Assembly: GCF_004364865.1 (NCBI RefSeq)
Contig: NZ_SOAU01000001.1
Location: forward strand, 1,426,001-1,490,000
Direction: 5' to 3'
Length of the DNA: 64,000 bases
Source of the DNA: Ilumatobacter fluminis
GTDB taxonomy: Bacteria > Actinomycetota > Acidimicrobiia > Acidimicrobiales > Ilumatobacteraceae
Under the pieces are notes generated by a model. That model made no database searches and was not told the DNA's origin. It saw only the letters and a program-made list of their open reading frames with translations. Every line of letters starts with the position of its first letter. Within the stretch, counting starts at the first letter, position 1. Position numbers and translations under genes: made by a program. Shown here piece after piece: positions 25,963 to 38,844 of this stretch.

Positions 25963-25966
<4 letters not shown>
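24803..25966 (-). CDS. MFS transporter (12 TM, CynX/YbfB-like)
   Basis: A 387-residue membrane protein from GTG 25966, whose start overlaps the leuS stop (GTGA), so it is translated after leuS. Blocks are [65 protein letters not shown] (motif A), [41 protein letters not shown] (a motif of nitrate/cyanate-type permeases), and a second half ending [40 protein letters not shown]. The substrate is unknown. Coupling to leuS may just be read-through. Confidence 0.85.
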
Positions 25967-28845
<2,879 letters not shown>

Positions 28846-28859
28846 ACCGGCGCACCAGC

Positions 28860-31115
28860 CTACGGCGCGGTGGCCTGGTGCTCGCGAACGCGTTCCAGCA
28901 GGGTGTCGACGTCCGCATGGGTGAATCCCATCGAACCGAAGCCGGCAAGGGTGTCGATCGGCATCGAGCCGAGCAGGCTCCGGAAGCGGCGGCTCCGGGC
29001 GGGGTGGCGCTCGGGCAAGAACTCGTCGAGCGTCGCCCATCCGGCCGGGTCGTCGGCCCACTCGGTGAGGGTCGACATCGCGTCGAGGGCGGGCCGGATC
29101 GACGGCGCCTCGACGTCGACGACGGCCGAGAGCGGCAGGTCGCGGGAATGGGCGCCGACGGCGATCGTGAAGGTGCCGGCCTCGACGACCCAGCGGCGGT
29201 GCCGCGTCGACCAGTACGAGAAGGCCCGCTGGTCGAGATCGATCGTGACCCGCTCCGACTGACCGGGATCGAGGCGGACCTTGGCGAACCCCTTCAGTTC
29301 GCGAGGCGGGCGTGCGACCTCGGCGTCGTCGTCGCCGACATACACCTGGACGACGTGCGACCCGGCGCGGTCGCCCGTGTTCGTCACGGTCGCCGAGACG
29401 GCGGCGGCCAACGTGCCGTCGGCCACGGCCCCGGACGTCGTGACCTCGAGGTCGGCGATGTCGAACGACGTGTACGACAGACCGAACCCGAACGGGAAGC
29501 TGACGCGCTGGCCCAGATGATCGTGGGCCCGGTATCCGATGAAGATGCCTTCGCCATACCGGACGACGCCGGGGTCGCCCGGGAAGTTGAGTGTCGACGG
29601 GACGTCGTTCAACGATACGGGCATCGTCTCGGCGAGCCGACCGCCCGGGGATGCTGCCCCGGTCAACAGGTCGGCGACCGCCCCACCTGCCGCCTGACCA
29701 CCCAACCAGCACTCGAGGATCGCCGGCACCGACTCGCACCAGGGTTCCATCACGACGGTTGCGCCGTTCACGAGCACCACGACCACTCGTTCGTTGACCT
29801 GGAGGACGGCGTCGAGCAGCGCGAGTTGGTTCGGTGGCAGGTCCATGTGGGCGCGGTCGAACCCCTCCGATTCGTACGAGTCGGGCAGACCCATGAACAT
29901 CACGACGGTGTCGGACGACGAGGCGACGCGGACGGCCTCGTCGGCGAGGGCTGCGTCGTCCTCGGTGGTGTCGACGCCGTAGCCGGGCGCGAACCGGACC
30001 CGGTCGCTGCTCACCAACCGGGCGATCTCGTCGGCTGCGACGTCGACCCGGGTGGTGGTCACCTGCGAGCTGCCCGACCCCTGGAACCGCGGTGTGCGGG
30101 CGAACTCCCCGATCACCGCGATCGTGCCGTCGTCCATGAGCGGGAGAAGACCGCCGTCGTTCTTCAACAGGACCGCGGACTCCGCGGCGGCGTGGCGGGC
30201 GAGTTCGTGGTGCGCATCGACGTCGACCGTCTCGTCGAGGTCGAGCACGTGGCGACCTTTGGCGACCATGTCGAGCATGCGCCGGACGCTGGTGTCGAGG
30301 ACCGATTCGTCGAGCCAGCCTGCCTCGACGGCACGGACGACGGCGGCAGGGCTGCGTTCGAGATCGGGTGGCATCTCCCAGTCGAGCCCGGCCTGTACTG
30401 CGGCGACCCGGTCGTGGACGGCGCCCCAGTCGCTGACGACGACGCCCTCGAACCCCCACTCGTCGCGCAGCACGTCGGTGAGGAGCCAGGGGTTCTGTGA
30501 TGCATGGGTGCCGTTGATGCGGTTGTAGGCGCACATGACGGTCCAGGGCCGACCGGCGGTGATGATGCGCTCGAAGGCCGGGAGGTAGATCTCGCGGAGC
30601 GTGCGTTCGTCGATCTCGGCACTGACGCGCAGGCGATCGTGCTCCTGGTTGTTCGCGGCGTAGTGCTTGACCGACGTCCCGACGTCGCGCGACTGGATGC
30701 CGTCGACGATCGCCAGGCCGAGCTCGCCGGCGAGGTAGGGATCTTCGGAGAGGTACTCGAAGTTCCGGCCACAGAGGGGCGAGCGCTTCATGTTGACGCC
30801 GGGACCCAACACGACCGACACGCCGTACTGTCGTGCCTCGTTCGCGATCGCGACCCCGACCTCGTGGATGAGGTCGCGGTCCCATGAGGAGGCGATCGCC
30901 GACGCGGTGGGGAAACAGGTGGCCGGGGCCGCCTTGAGCATCTCGCCGTCCTGCACGTCGTCGACCTGGGCGCGCATGCCGTGGGGCCCGTCGGAGCACA
31001 TGATCGCCGGGATGTCGAGTCGTTCGACGGCGACGGTGTGCCAGATGTCGGCGCCGCTGATCAGCGCCGCCTTCTCCTGGAGGGTCAGTTCCGACAGCAG
31101 CGCATCGACGTCCAT
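28860..31115 (-). CDS. Glycoside hydrolase family 3 (beta-glucosidase-like)
   Basis: A 751-residue GH3 enzyme from ATG 31115. The N-terminal barrel has [60 protein letters not shown], and the nucleophile motif [15 protein letters not shown] (Asp of SDW). The alpha/beta sandwich domain follows (NPGD-type [15 protein letters not shown]), with [11 protein letters not shown] and a C-terminal fibronectin-III-like domain. No signal peptide is present, so it acts inside the cell on imported oligosaccharides or glycosides. Domain order is the BglB/ABG type. It is the first gene of a GH3-leuS-MFS string. Confidence 0.92.
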   Translation of the reverse strand: MDVDALLSELTLQEKAALISGADIWHTVAVERLDIPAIMCSDGPHGMRAQVDDVQDGEMLKAAPATCFPTASAIASSWDRDLIHEVGVAIANEARQYGVSVVLGPGVNMKRSPLCGRNFEYLSEDPYLAGELGLAIVDGIQSRDVGTSVKHYAANNQEHDRLRVSAEIDERTLREIYLPAFERIITAGRPWTVMCAYNRINGTHASQNPWLLTDVLRDEWGFEGVVVSDWGAVHDRVAAVQAGLDWEMPPDLERSPAAVVRAVEAGWLDESVLDTSVRRMLDMVAKGRHVLDLDETVDVDAHHELARHAAAESAVLLKNDGGLLPLMDDGTIAVIGEFARTPRFQGSGSSQVTTTRVDVAADEIARLVSSDRVRFAPGYGVDTTEDDAALADEAVRVASSSDTVVMFMGLPDSYESEGFDRAHMDLPPNQLALLDAVLQVNERVVVVLVNGATVVMEPWCESVPAILECWLGGQAAGGAVADLLTGAASPGGRLAETMPVSLNDVPSTLNFPGDPGVVRYGEGIFIGYRAHDHLGQRVSFPFGFGLSYTSFDIADLEVTTSGAVADGTLAAAVSATVTNTGDRAGSHVVQVYVGDDDAEVARPPRELKGFAKVRLDPGQSERVTIDLDQRAFSYWSTRHRRWVVEAGTFTIAVGAHSRDLPLSAVVDVEAPSIRPALDAMSTLTEWADDPAGWATLDEFLPERHPARSRRFRSLLGSMPIDTLAGFGSMGFTHADVDTLLERVREHQATAP

Positions 31116-31216
31116 GTCGCGGACACTAGGCGGCGTCGCCGTCGCCACGCCATGGTCGCTCGGTCCGGGGCGCTCCGCTGGGAGCCGGAGGCCGGGCGTG
31201 TGTTTCAATCCAACGC

Positions 31217-33793
31217 ATGAGCGATTCGGGGGAACGTTCGGAGTTCGACGTCGTCGTGGTGGGAGCCGGCATGGCCGGGCTGTACCTGCTGAAACGACTG
31301 CGCGACCAAGGCATGTCGGCGGTGGCGCTCGAGGCCGCCGACGATGTCGGCGGCACTTGGTACTGGAACCGGTACCCGGGTGCGCGCTGCGACGTGCCGA
31401 GTCTCGACTACTCGTTCAGCTGGGATCCGGAGCTGGAGGAGGAATGGGAGTGGTCCGAGAAGTACGCGACCCAGCCCGAGATCCTGCGCTATCTCCAGCA
31501 CGTCGCCGACAAGCACGACTTGCGGCGCGACATCCGCTTCGAGACGCGGGTGGCGGCGGCGACGTGGGACGAGGATGCCCAGCGTTGGCGTATCGGCACC
31601 GAAGGCGGTGACGAACTCGTCGCCCAGCACTACGTGATGGCCACCGGGTGCCTCTCGGTCCCGAAGGACGCCGACATCCCCGGCGCCGACCGGTTCTCCG
31701 GCCCCACCTACTACACCGGTCGGTGGCCCCACGAGGGCGTCGACTTCACCGGTCGTCGCGTCGCCGTGATCGGGACCGGCTCGTCGGCGATCCAGTCGAT
31801 CCCGATCATCGCCGCGCAGGCCGAGCAACTCACGGTGTTCCAGCGCACCGCGAACTTCTCGGTGCCGGCGCACAACGGTCCGACCGACGCCGACAAACGG
31901 GCACAGTACGACGCCGACCCCGCGGCCTACCGCGAGGCGGCGCGCTGGTCGGCCGTCGGCGTCCCGATCGAGCCGTCGGAGATCAGCGCGCTGGCCGTCA
32001 GCGACGAGGAACGCGAAGCGGCGTACGAGCGCGGCTGGCAAGAAGGCGGTCTGTTCGGACTGTCGAGCAAGTTCAACGACCTGCTCGTGAATCCGGTCGC
32101 CAACGACACCGCCGCCGAGTTCGTCCGCAACAAGATCCGCTCGATCGTCGACGATCCCGTCACGGCCGAGACGCTGTGCCCCAACACGTTTCCGTTGTCG
32201 ACGAAGCGCTTGTGCGTCGACACCGACTACTACGCGACGTACAACCGTGACAACGTCCGGTTGGTCGACCTGCGTGAGACGCCGATCGAGACGATCACCG
32301 AGCAGGGCATCGACATCGCGGGTAACGGCGGCACCGAGCATCTCGAGTTCGACGACATCGTGTTCGCGGTCGGGTTCGACGCCATGACCGGTCCGATCGT
32401 GTCGGTCGACATCGAGGGCCGCAACGGGATCTCGTTGAAGGAGAAGTGGGCCGACGGCCCGCACACGTACCTCGGTCTGACGAGCGTCGGATTCCCGAAC
32501 CTGTTCATGATCACCGGGCCCGGCAGCCCCTCGGTGCTGTCGAACATGGTGGTCTCGATCGAGCAGCACGTCGAGTGGGTGACCGAGACGATCGAGCGGA
32601 TGCGCAAGGACGGCTTCACCACGATCGAACCCACGCCGACGGCCGAGGCCGGTTGGGGCCAGCACGTCAACGACTGCGCCGACATCACCCTGTTCCCACA
32701 GGCGGCATCGTGGTACATGGGTGCGAACGTGCCCGGCAAGCCGCGTGTGTTCCTACCCTACGTCGGCGGCGTCGACAACTATCGCGACACCTGCGACCGC
32801 GTGACCGCCGAGGGCTTCCTCGGGTTCCGCCTCGTCGGCGACGACGGCGAGCAGTGCAACGACGGCGTCGTCAACCGGTTGCAACACGACGTGGCGACGA
32901 TGTTGAAGCTGATGGCCGAGCTCGAGCTGCCCCCGATCGAGACGCTCGGTGCCGCCGGCGCACGCGAGTTCATGGCCGCCACCAATGTCATGCGCCCGCC
33001 GGGTCCCGATGTCGGCGAGATCGTCGACGGCACGTACCCGGGCGCCGACGGCGACCTCGCGTACCGGCTCTATCGCCCCGCCACGCCGGGGCCGCATCCG
33101 GTCGTCGTCTACTACCACGGCGGCGGTTGGGTGATCGGCGATGCGATCTCCGACGATCCGTTCTGCCGCGATCTGTGCGATCGGTCGGGCGCGCTGGTGA
33201 TCTCGGTCGACTACCGCCACGGGCCGGAGGCGCCGTACCCGGCCGCCGCCGACGACGCCTGGGCTGCACTGCGCTGGGTCGGTGAACACGCCGCCGAGCT
33301 CGGGGGCGACCCCGAACGCATCGCCGTGGCCGGCTGGAGCGCCGGTGGCAACCTGGCCGCCGTCGTGTCACAGCTCGCCCGCGACAACGGCGGTCCGGCG
33401 CTCGTCGGGCAGCTGTTGGTGTGCCCGGCGACCGACCTGTCGAAGCAGCACCCTTCGATCCACGAGAACGCAGAGGGCTACGTGCTCACGAAGTCGCTCA
33501 TGGAGTGGTTCATCGAGCAGTACGCACCCGACGGCTCGTCGCCGCTCGCGTCGCCGCTCCTGGCCGACTCGCTCGCCGACCTGCCGCCCGCAGCGGTGTT
33601 CACCGCCGAGTTCGACCCATTGCGCGACGAGGGCAACGCCTACGCGAAGGCGCTCGAGGACGCCGGCGTGCCGGTGACGCACGAGGAGTGTCGCGGGCAG
33701 ACCCACACGGCGTTCCACGCCGTCGACGCGCTCATCTCGCCGACCCCGCACCGCGCCGACATGGCCGACGCGGTACGCGGGTTCTTCGCCTGA
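31217..33793 (+). CDS. Baeyer-Villiger monooxygenase fused to an HSL-type esterase
   Basis: An 858-residue two-enzyme fusion. Residues 1 to about 570 form a class B flavoprotein monooxygenase: FAD Rossmann motif [17 protein letters not shown] motif [15 protein letters not shown], fingerprint [12 protein letters not shown] (160-171), and NADPH site [15 protein letters not shown]. The usual fingerprint histidine is replaced by Tyr166. Residues about 590-858 form an alpha/beta-hydrolase of the hormone-sensitive-lipase family: oxyanion motif YYHGGGW, nucleophile Ser708 in GWSAGG, Asp800 in EFDPLRDEG, His830 in QTHTAFH. The predicted action is ketone to ester, then ester to acid plus alcohol, in one polypeptide. 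It is divergent from the GH3 gene. The substrate may be a cyclic, steroid-like or aryl ketone. Confidence 0.9.
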   Translation: MSDSGERSEFDVVVVGAGMAGLYLLKRLRDQGMSAVALEAADDVGGTWYWNRYPGARCDVPSLDYSFSWDPELEEEWEWSEKYATQPEILRYLQHVADKHDLRRDIRFETRVAAATWDEDAQRWRIGTEGGDELVAQHYVMATGCLSVPKDADIPGADRFSGPTYYTGRWPHEGVDFTGRRVAVIGTGSSAIQSIPIIAAQAEQLTVFQRTANFSVPAHNGPTDADKRAQYDADPAAYREAARWSAVGVPIEPSEISALAVSDEEREAAYERGWQEGGLFGLSSKFNDLLVNPVANDTAAEFVRNKIRSIVDDPVTAETLCPNTFPLSTKRLCVDTDYYATYNRDNVRLVDLRETPIETITEQGIDIAGNGGTEHLEFDDIVFAVGFDAMTGPIVSVDIEGRNGISLKEKWADGPHTYLGLTSVGFPNLFMITGPGSPSVLSNMVVSIEQHVEWVTETIERMRKDGFTTIEPTPTAEAGWGQHVNDCADITLFPQAASWYMGANVPGKPRVFLPYVGGVDNYRDTCDRVTAEGFLGFRLVGDDGEQCNDGVVNRLQHDVATMLKLMAELELPPIETLGAAGAREFMAATNVMRPPGPDVGEIVDGTYPGADGDLAYRLYRPATPGPHPVVVYYHGGGWVIGDAISDDPFCRDLCDRSGALVISVDYRHGPEAPYPAAADDAWAALRWVGEHAAELGGDPERIAVAGWSAGGNLAAVVSQLARDNGGPALVGQLLVCPATDLSKQHPSIHENAEGYVLTKSLMEWFIEQYAPDGSSPLASPLLADSLADLPPAAVFTAEFDPLRDEGNAYAKALEDAGVPVTHEECRGQTHTAFHAVDALISPTPHRADMADAVRGFFA

Positions 33794-33821
33794 CCAGGGT
33801 TCCGGCAGGCAGACTGTCGGC

Positions 33822-34199
33822 GTGTCACTCGATCGGTTCCTCCACGACGTCGAGGAACTCCGCGCCCGTATCATCACCTCGCCGCGCACCCCGATGCGCC
33901 TGCGCTGGCGGCGCGAGTGGGGCGGTTCGATCGACCGCCGCGACCTCGGACAGTCGACGATCACCGTGTGGCTCTATCCGTCCGACGGCGACCGCAGGAC
34001 GCGGGCGGCGTGGAAGTGCCAGGTCGACTCGAACGTGGAGATCGAAGGGGTCGACCAGGGGAGCAAGTGCGTCGTGGTCGGCGAGCTGGCGCCGGGCCGC
34101 GGTGTCGCCGTCCATGCGAAGCGCCTGGAGATGATCACGACCTACCCACTGAGTGCACCGATGTTCGGCCCGAAGCTCGGCTCGGTCGATGCGCGATGA
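33822..34199 (+). CDS. Conserved-looking hypothetical protein
   Basis: A 125-residue soluble protein starting at GTG 33822. Residues 28-60 (RLRWRREWGGSIDRRDLGQSTITVWLYPSDGDRRTRAAWKCQVDSNVEIEG) and the end (YPLSAPMFGPKLGSVDAR) show mixed beta structure with no recognisable catalytic motif. It begins 28 bp after the monooxygenase-esterase and ends 7 bp before the MDMPI-type gene, so it may be part of an operon with them. Codon use is like its neighbours. The function is unknown. Confidence 0.6.
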   Translation: MSLDRFLHDVEELRARIITSPRTPMRLRWRREWGGSIDRRDLGQSTITVWLYPSDGDRRTRAAWKCQVDSNVEIEGVDQGSKCVVVGELAPGRGVAVHAKRLEMITTYPLSAPMFGPKLGSVDAR

Positions 34200-34206
34200 T
34201 GACGAC

Positions 34207-34974
34207 ATGGCGGCCGATCACAGCAACGTCCATCTCGTCGAGGCAATCGACGACGTCATGCTCCAGACGTTGTCGCTGGCGCGTGACCTGACCGAGGCCG
34301 ACGCCGATCTCCCCACCGACTGTCCCGGGTGGACGGTGCGCGACGTACTCGCCCACATGGTCGGCGTCGAGGCGGTGCTCCAAGGTGCCCCGCAGCCGGC
34401 GGTCGACCTGCCCGACCTCGATCACGTCGTCAACGAGTTCGACGAGTACATGGAGCAGCACGTCCAGATCCGCCGTCAACTGCCGCTGTCGTCGATCGCC
34501 GACGAGCTCGCCGGGCTCCGGAGCCGCCGGATCCCCACCCTGAAATCGCTGGCGAAGCAGGGCGATCCGGAGGTGTCGAGCCCGTTTCGCGATCAGCCGA
34601 TGTCGAAGGCGATGCCAATCCGGGTGTTCGACCTGTGGGCGCACGAACAGGACATCCGCCGGGCAGTGGGCCTCCCGGCTCGTGTCGATTGTGCCGCCGC
34701 AGAGATCTCGATGGAGCGGGGTCTGCTCGGTTGGACCCACGTGCTCCCGAAGCTGCTCGACCAGCCGGCGACGGTGTCGATCGACGTCGCCGGACGTCCC
34801 GACCTGTCGACCGAGTTCGAGGTCGACGGCGGAGGCGACGAGGTCGCCATTCGCGGCGATCTGGCCACGCTCACGGCCCTCTTCTGCGGTCGAGGCGAGC
34901 AGCCGTCGGGTGTCCTGACCGGCGCGGATGCACTGGTCGCCGCCCTCGACGGCCGTCTCGGCCTGACGCCGTGA
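34207..34974 (+). CDS. Maleylpyruvate isomerase family (MDMPI/DinB) mycothiol-dependent protein
   Basis: A 255-residue protein with the actinobacterial MDMPI pattern. LPTDCPGWTVRDVLAHMVGVEAVLQG is in the first helix bundle, with the metal-binding His of DVLAHM. IRVFDLWAHEQDIRRAVGLP carries the second His, and a C-terminal SCP2-like domain follows (VSIDVAGRPDLSTEFEVDGGGDEVAIRGDLATLTALFCGR). Members bind a divalent metal and often use mycothiol as cofactor or substrate; the reaction here is unknown. ATG 34207 is chosen over the upstream ATG at 34189, which overlaps the previous gene. Confidence 0.85.
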   Translation: MAADHSNVHLVEAIDDVMLQTLSLARDLTEADADLPTDCPGWTVRDVLAHMVGVEAVLQGAPQPAVDLPDLDHVVNEFDEYMEQHVQIRRQLPLSSIADELAGLRSRRIPTLKSLAKQGDPEVSSPFRDQPMSKAMPIRVFDLWAHEQDIRRAVGLPARVDCAAAEISMERGLLGWTHVLPKLLDQPATVSIDVAGRPDLSTEFEVDGGGDEVAIRGDLATLTALFCGRGEQPSGVLTGADALVAALDGRLGLTP

Positions 34975-34987
34975 CGCGACCGACCGC

Positions 34988-35911
34988 TCAGCCGTAGACG
35001 CTGCCGAGACCGCCCGCCGCGGCGTCGACGGGTTCGGAGCGCCAGGCGTCCCAGTAGGTGCCGAGGCGCTGCTCGAACCGCTTGCCCGACTCGGCGTAGA
35101 GCCGTCGGCCGAGGTGGACGGCGCGGCGTTCGAGGTCGGCTCGGGCGCCGGCGATCAGCAGCCTTGTTCCGTCGATGTCGTCGACGTCGTCGAGACGCTG
35201 CTCGAGCACGAACAGATCGTGAGCGTCGCCGAGCGCGTCGGTCAGGTGGTGGAACGCCTGCTCGAGGGGGTCGAGCAGGTCGGGAGCCGATGGTGCGATC
35301 AGGCCCAGGTGGTAGCGCGTGTACTTCGCTCGCTTGCGCCACTCGTGGAACGACTCGCCGGTCGGGCGATCGATGCACGTCACCATCGCGATGCGACCGC
35401 GCTCGTAGGTCTTCACGAGGCCCGGCGAAATGGCATCCCACTCCGTGTCCTTGGCCCGCAACCGGTCGACGGCGTCCCGCAGTTCGGCGAGCAGGTCACG
35501 CGAGCGCACCACGCCCGGGTTCTCGGGGGTGATCGCCTCCTCGGCTGTGGTCTGATCGGCGACGAGGACGCCCTGTGTGGCGGCCATCTGGTCGGCATCG
35601 AACTCGACGACCTCGCGCAGCCGCTCGAACGTGCCCCTCAGCGCTCGGGCGTCGCGGAAGTCGCTCAGCTCGCGGGCGGCGTCGCGAGCCAACTCGTTCA
35701 CTGCCCGGTAGCGCTTCGAGTGGACGACCGGCCGCACCAGGCGAACGGCCCCTCGGATCTTCTTGCAGTGCTTGCGGACCTCGTGGATGGCGACATGGGG
35801 GTCGTCCGTGAAGCCGTCGCCGAGTGCAGCGATCGCATCGTCGACCTGTTCGCCGCACACCCGGCGAATGCCGTCGAGCACCGGTTCGTCGTGTTCGAGC
35901 GAGTAGCCCAT
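34988..35911 (-). CDS. CHAD-domain protein
   Basis: A 307-residue helical protein made of CHAD repeats rich in conserved histidine and basic residues: DDPHVAIHEVRKHCKKIRGAVRLVRPVV, ELSDFRDARALRGTF, FHEWRKRAKYTRYHLGLI, and LTDALGDAHDLFVLEQRL. CHAD domains bind inorganic polyphosphate, and many locate to polyphosphate granules. No CYTH (triphosphate tunnel) domain is fused here. ATG 35911 gives the standard start MGYSLEHDEPV. It converges with the MDMPI-type gene, 13 bp apart, and is divergent from the alcohol dehydrogenase. Confidence 0.88.
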   Translation of the reverse strand: MGYSLEHDEPVLDGIRRVCGEQVDDAIAALGDGFTDDPHVAIHEVRKHCKKIRGAVRLVRPVVHSKRYRAVNELARDAARELSDFRDARALRGTFERLREVVEFDADQMAATQGVLVADQTTAEEAITPENPGVVRSRDLLAELRDAVDRLRAKDTEWDAISPGLVKTYERGRIAMVTCIDRPTGESFHEWRKRAKYTRYHLGLIAPSAPDLLDPLEQAFHHLTDALGDAHDLFVLEQRLDDVDDIDGTRLLIAGARADLERRAVHLGRRLYAESGKRFEQRLGTYWDAWRSEPVDAAAGGLGSVYG

Positions 35912-36015
35912 GGCATCGACGTAACCACAACGACGCTCCCGCAAACAGGGCGCTCCGACCCGATGTCGCGACCCGCCGTGTGGAAACGTTTCGGGCACGA
36001 GAAGGGGGTCTCGAG

Positions 36016-37173
36016 ATGAAATGCAACGCAGGCGTCATGCACGGCGTCGGACAGGACTGGACCGTCGAGGAAATCGAGGTCGACGACCCGAGAGCGGGGG
36101 AGGTGTTGGTCCGATGGACACATGCCGGCATGTGTCACAGCGACGAACACGTCCACACCGGCGACATGGTGCCGTCACCCGAGGCACTCGAGATGATGGG
36201 CATCGAGGGCGGCTTCTTCCCGATCGTCGGCGGTCACGAGGGCGCCGGCGTCGTCGAAGCCGTCGGCGAGGGCGTCACCTCCGTGGCGCCGGGTGATCAC
36301 GTCTCGGCGTCGTTCATCCCGTCGTGCGGCCAGTGCCGGTACTGCGTCACCGGTCGACAGAACCTGTGCGACCAGGGTGCGGGCGCGTTCGTGAAGGGCA
36401 TGATCACCGACGGCACGAGCCGTCACCGGTTGGGCAGCGACGACCTGATGCTGTTCGCCAAGCTCGGCACCTTCGCCGAGTACTCGTGCGTGGCGACCTC
36501 GCAGGTGATCAAGGTCGACGCCGACCTGCCGCTCGACGTCGTGGCGCTCGTGTCGTGCGGCGTCGCCACCGGTTGGGGGTCGGCGACCCGCCGAGCCGAG
36601 GTGCGGCCGGGCGACGTCGTCGTCGTGGTCGGCATCGGCGGCATCGGCATCAACGCCGTCCAGGGAGCCGCGATGGCGGGCGCCAAGAAGGTGATCGCCG
36701 TCGACCCGGTCGAGTTCAAGCGCGAGAAGGCGATGGAGTTCGGTGCCACCGACACGTTCGCCTCGATGGAGGAGGCGTTCCCCGCCGTCACCGAGATGAC
36801 GATGGGGCAGATGGCCGACAAGGTGATCATGACGCCGGGGGTGCTCTACGGCGAGATGATGCAGCTCGGCACCGGTCTCGCCGGCAAGGGCGGCACGATC
36901 GTCGTCACCGCGATTGCGCCGATGGAGCAGACCGAGTCGTCGGTGAACCTGTTCGAGATGGCGATGTGGAACAAGGAGATCAAGGGGACGATCTTCGGCT
37001 CGCTCAACCCACGCCACGACATCCCGAACCTGTTGTCGATGTACACGTCGGGATCACTGAAACTCGACGAGTTGATCACCAACCGGTACCCGCTCGCCGA
37101 CATCAACGAGGGCTACCGGGCCATGCGCGACGGCGAGAACATCCGCGGCATCATCGCCCACGCCGATGCCTGA
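36016..37173 (+). CDS. NDMA-dependent zinc alcohol dehydrogenase (Rxyl_3153/TIGR03989 type)
   Basis: A 385-residue medium-chain dehydrogenase. The catalytic zinc ligands are Cys in AGMCHSDEH, His in VGGHEGAG, and Cys in VSCGVATGW. The structural zinc loop is CGQCRYCVTGRQNLC. The NAD fold is VVVVGIGGIGINAVQGAAMAGAKKVIAVD. The architecture is that of NDMA-dependent nicotinoprotein dehydrogenases, which in many Actinobacteria rely on mycofactocin for cofactor recycling. No mycofactocin genes lie in the window. It oxidises alcohols. It overlaps the following SDR by 8 bp. Ribosome site GGGGG lies upstream. Confidence 0.88.
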   Translation: MKCNAGVMHGVGQDWTVEEIEVDDPRAGEVLVRWTHAGMCHSDEHVHTGDMVPSPEALEMMGIEGGFFPIVGGHEGAGVVEAVGEGVTSVAPGDHVSASFIPSCGQCRYCVTGRQNLCDQGAGAFVKGMITDGTSRHRLGSDDLMLFAKLGTFAEYSCVATSQVIKVDADLPLDVVALVSCGVATGWGSATRRAEVRPGDVVVVVGIGGIGINAVQGAAMAGAKKVIAVDPVEFKREKAMEFGATDTFASMEEAFPAVTEMTMGQMADKVIMTPGVLYGEMMQLGTGLAGKGGTIVVTAIAPMEQTESSVNLFEMAMWNKEIKGTIFGSLNPRHDIPNLLSMYTSGSLKLDELITNRYPLADINEGYRAMRDGENIRGIIAHADA

Positions 37174-37972
37174 CCGCCTCTCGGAGCTCTCCCGGTCGCT
37201 CACCGACCGCGTCGCCATCGTCACCGGAGCGGCGAGCGGCATGGGGCGTGCGACCGCCCACGTGTTCGCCGACGAAGGGGCGAAGGTGGTCGTTGCCGAC
37301 CTCGGCGCCGACCGGGTGCAGGCCGTGGTCGACGAGATCACGGCGGTGCACGGCGCCGACCGGGTGCTCGGACGGGTGTGCGATGTCGCGTCGACCGACT
37401 CGCTGCGCGGGTTGGTCGACGCTGCCGTCGAGCGGTTCGGCGGCATCGACATCGTCGTGAACAACGCCGGCGTGTCGCTCATCAACTCGTTCCTCGCCCA
37501 GGAGGGCGAGACCGACGACGAGTTCGAGTCGAACTGGGCGACGACGCTCGACATCAACCTGACGGCGCACGCTCGCCTGGTCCGGTACGCCATGCCGCAC
37601 TTGCTCGAGTCGGACGCAGCGAGGGTCGTCAACATCGCGTCGACCGAGGCGATCGTCACGACACCGGGTCTCGCCGCCTACGCGGCGACCAAGGCAGGGG
37701 TCGTCGGGCTGACGAAGTCGATGGCGGTCGAACTCGGTCGGCATGGCATCACCGCCAACTGCATCTGCCCCGGCCCGATCGACACGGCGATGACCAGTGC
37801 GATCCCCGACGAGGCGAAGGAGACCTACGCCCGTCGGCGGGTGCCGCTGCGCCGCTACGGCGTGCCGGAGGAGGTCGCGCAGATGACGGTGAGTCTGTGC
37901 CTGCCGGCGGCCAGCTTCCTGAACGGCGCGATCATCCCCGTCGACGGCGGCATGTCCATCCGCCACACCTGA
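37166..37972 (+). CDS. Short-chain dehydrogenase/reductase
   Basis: A 268-residue classical SDR. The cofactor motif is VTGAASGMGRATA, NNAG is at IVVNNAGVSL, and the catalytic triad region is NIASTEAIVTTPGLAAYAATKAGVVGLTKSMA (Ser/Thr, YxxxK). PGPIDTAM and FLNGAIIPVDGGMSI end the domain. NAD(H) use is likely. It is translationally coupled to the upstream alcohol dehydrogenase, so the pair may oxidise an alcohol and a related keto/hydroxy intermediate in one catabolic route. Confidence 0.9.
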   Translation: MPDRLSELSRSLTDRVAIVTGAASGMGRATAHVFADEGAKVVVADLGADRVQAVVDEITAVHGADRVLGRVCDVASTDSLRGLVDAAVERFGGIDIVVNNAGVSLINSFLAQEGETDDEFESNWATTLDINLTAHARLVRYAMPHLLESDAARVVNIASTEAIVTTPGLAAYAATKAGVVGLTKSMAVELGRHGITANCICPGPIDTAMTSAIPDEAKETYARRRVPLRRYGVPEEVAQMTVSLCLPAASFLNGAIIPVDGGMSIRHT

Positions 37973-37993
37973 CCACACCCCGCCACCCTCGCC

Positions 37994-38040
37994 AATGCGT
38001 GAACAAACTGCGGAACTATTCCGCAGTTTGTTCACGCATT
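37994..38040. repeat. Perfect 22-bp palindrome (REP-like) between convergent genes
   Basis: Arms starting AATGCGTGAACAAACTGCGG are perfectly complementary over 22 bp around the loop CTA. The stop codon of the methyltransferase (38032-38034) lies inside the right arm. A diverged relative lies at 38792-38838, so it is both a terminator and a member of a repeat family. Confidence 0.8.
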
Positions 38041-38763
38041 CGTCGAGTGCCAGACGGAGATGTGGGTGCGGCTGGTGTCGGTGAAGGGGGAGCGGTGCCA
38101 GTCGGCCCATCGGTCTCGGAGGCGGAGGCCGGCGATGCGTGCCATGAGGTCGTATTCGGCGGGCCATGCCCACCGGTGTTCCGACGAGAAGCGGCCGGCG
38201 CAGTCGCCGGTGCGGTAGTGGTGCGAGACGAGGCGCTGCCCGACGACGTCGTACTCGTCGATGCCGCCGTGCTCGTCTCCGGCGTCGAACGCCAGGAAGC
38301 GTTCGCCACGGGGGAGATCCTGGATGCGCGGCACCCCGGTCTCGATCACGAAGCACCCGCCCGGTACCAGGTGGGCGGCGGCATTGCGGAAGCAGTCGAC
38401 TTGCTCGTTCTGGGTGAGCAGGTTCGTGATCGTGTTGAACACGAGGTAGACGAGGCCGAACTCGCCGCCGATCCGCGTCGTGGCCATGTCGCCGATGGTG
38501 ACCGGGATGGCGTCACCGCCGGGCTTGGCCCGCATCTCGGCGACCATGGCGCGCGACAGTTCGATGCCGTGCACCTCGATACCGGCGTCGGCGAGGGGGA
38601 GCGCGACCCGACCCGTTCCGACGGCGAACTCCAGTGCCGGTCGACCGCCGGCGAGCTCGGCGAGGAGCGCCACGGTCGGCTCGAGCACCTCCGGCGTGAA
38701 CATGTCGGCACAGTCGTCGTCGTACCGCGGTGCCACCGTCTCGTCGAACGCCCCGTCGCTCAC
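38032..38763 (-). CDS. Class I SAM-dependent methyltransferase
   Basis: A 243-residue protein from GTG 38763. DETVAPRYDDDCADMF is followed by the SAM motif ALEFAVGTGRVALPLADAGIEVHGIELSRAMVAEMRAKPGGD and then FGLVYLVFNTITNLLTQNEQVDCFRNAAAHLVPGGCFVIETGVP. This is the standard Rossmann-fold methyltransferase order (motif I, acidic loop, motif IV, motif V). The substrate is not indicated. Its last residues (STNA) and stop are encoded within the 22-bp palindrome. Confidence 0.85.
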   Translation of the reverse strand: MSDGAFDETVAPRYDDDCADMFTPEVLEPTVALLAELAGGRPALEFAVGTGRVALPLADAGIEVHGIELSRAMVAEMRAKPGGDAIPVTIGDMATTRIGGEFGLVYLVFNTITNLLTQNEQVDCFRNAAAHLVPGGCFVIETGVPRIQDLPRGERFLAFDAGDEHGGIDEYDVVGQRLVSHHYRTGDCAGRFSSEHRWAWPAEYDLMARIAGLRLRDRWADWHRSPFTDTSRTHISVWHSTNA

Positions 38764-38791
38764 CACCCCAGCCTGACACCCACTCCCCGCC

Positions 38792-38838
38792 AATGCGTGA
38801 TCAGTTTGCGCACCCGATGCGCAAAGAGTTCACGCCTT
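38792..38838. repeat. Second REP-like inverted repeat (AATGCGTGA family)
   Basis: The 21-bp arms AATGCGTGATCAGTTTGCG.. and its mirror match at 17 of 21 positions around the loop CCCGA. It lies 6 bp beyond the DinB-family stop and upstream of the methyltransferase start. Its outer sequence AATGCGTGA matches the element at 37994-38040. Confidence 0.65.
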
Positions 38839-38844
38839 CGTCGG

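Noticed and set aside
28846-30999. An apparent N-terminal extension of leuS of about 700 residues
   Set aside because: It is an out-of-frame reading of the GH3 gene on the same strand; LeuRS proper begins at the ATG at 28845.
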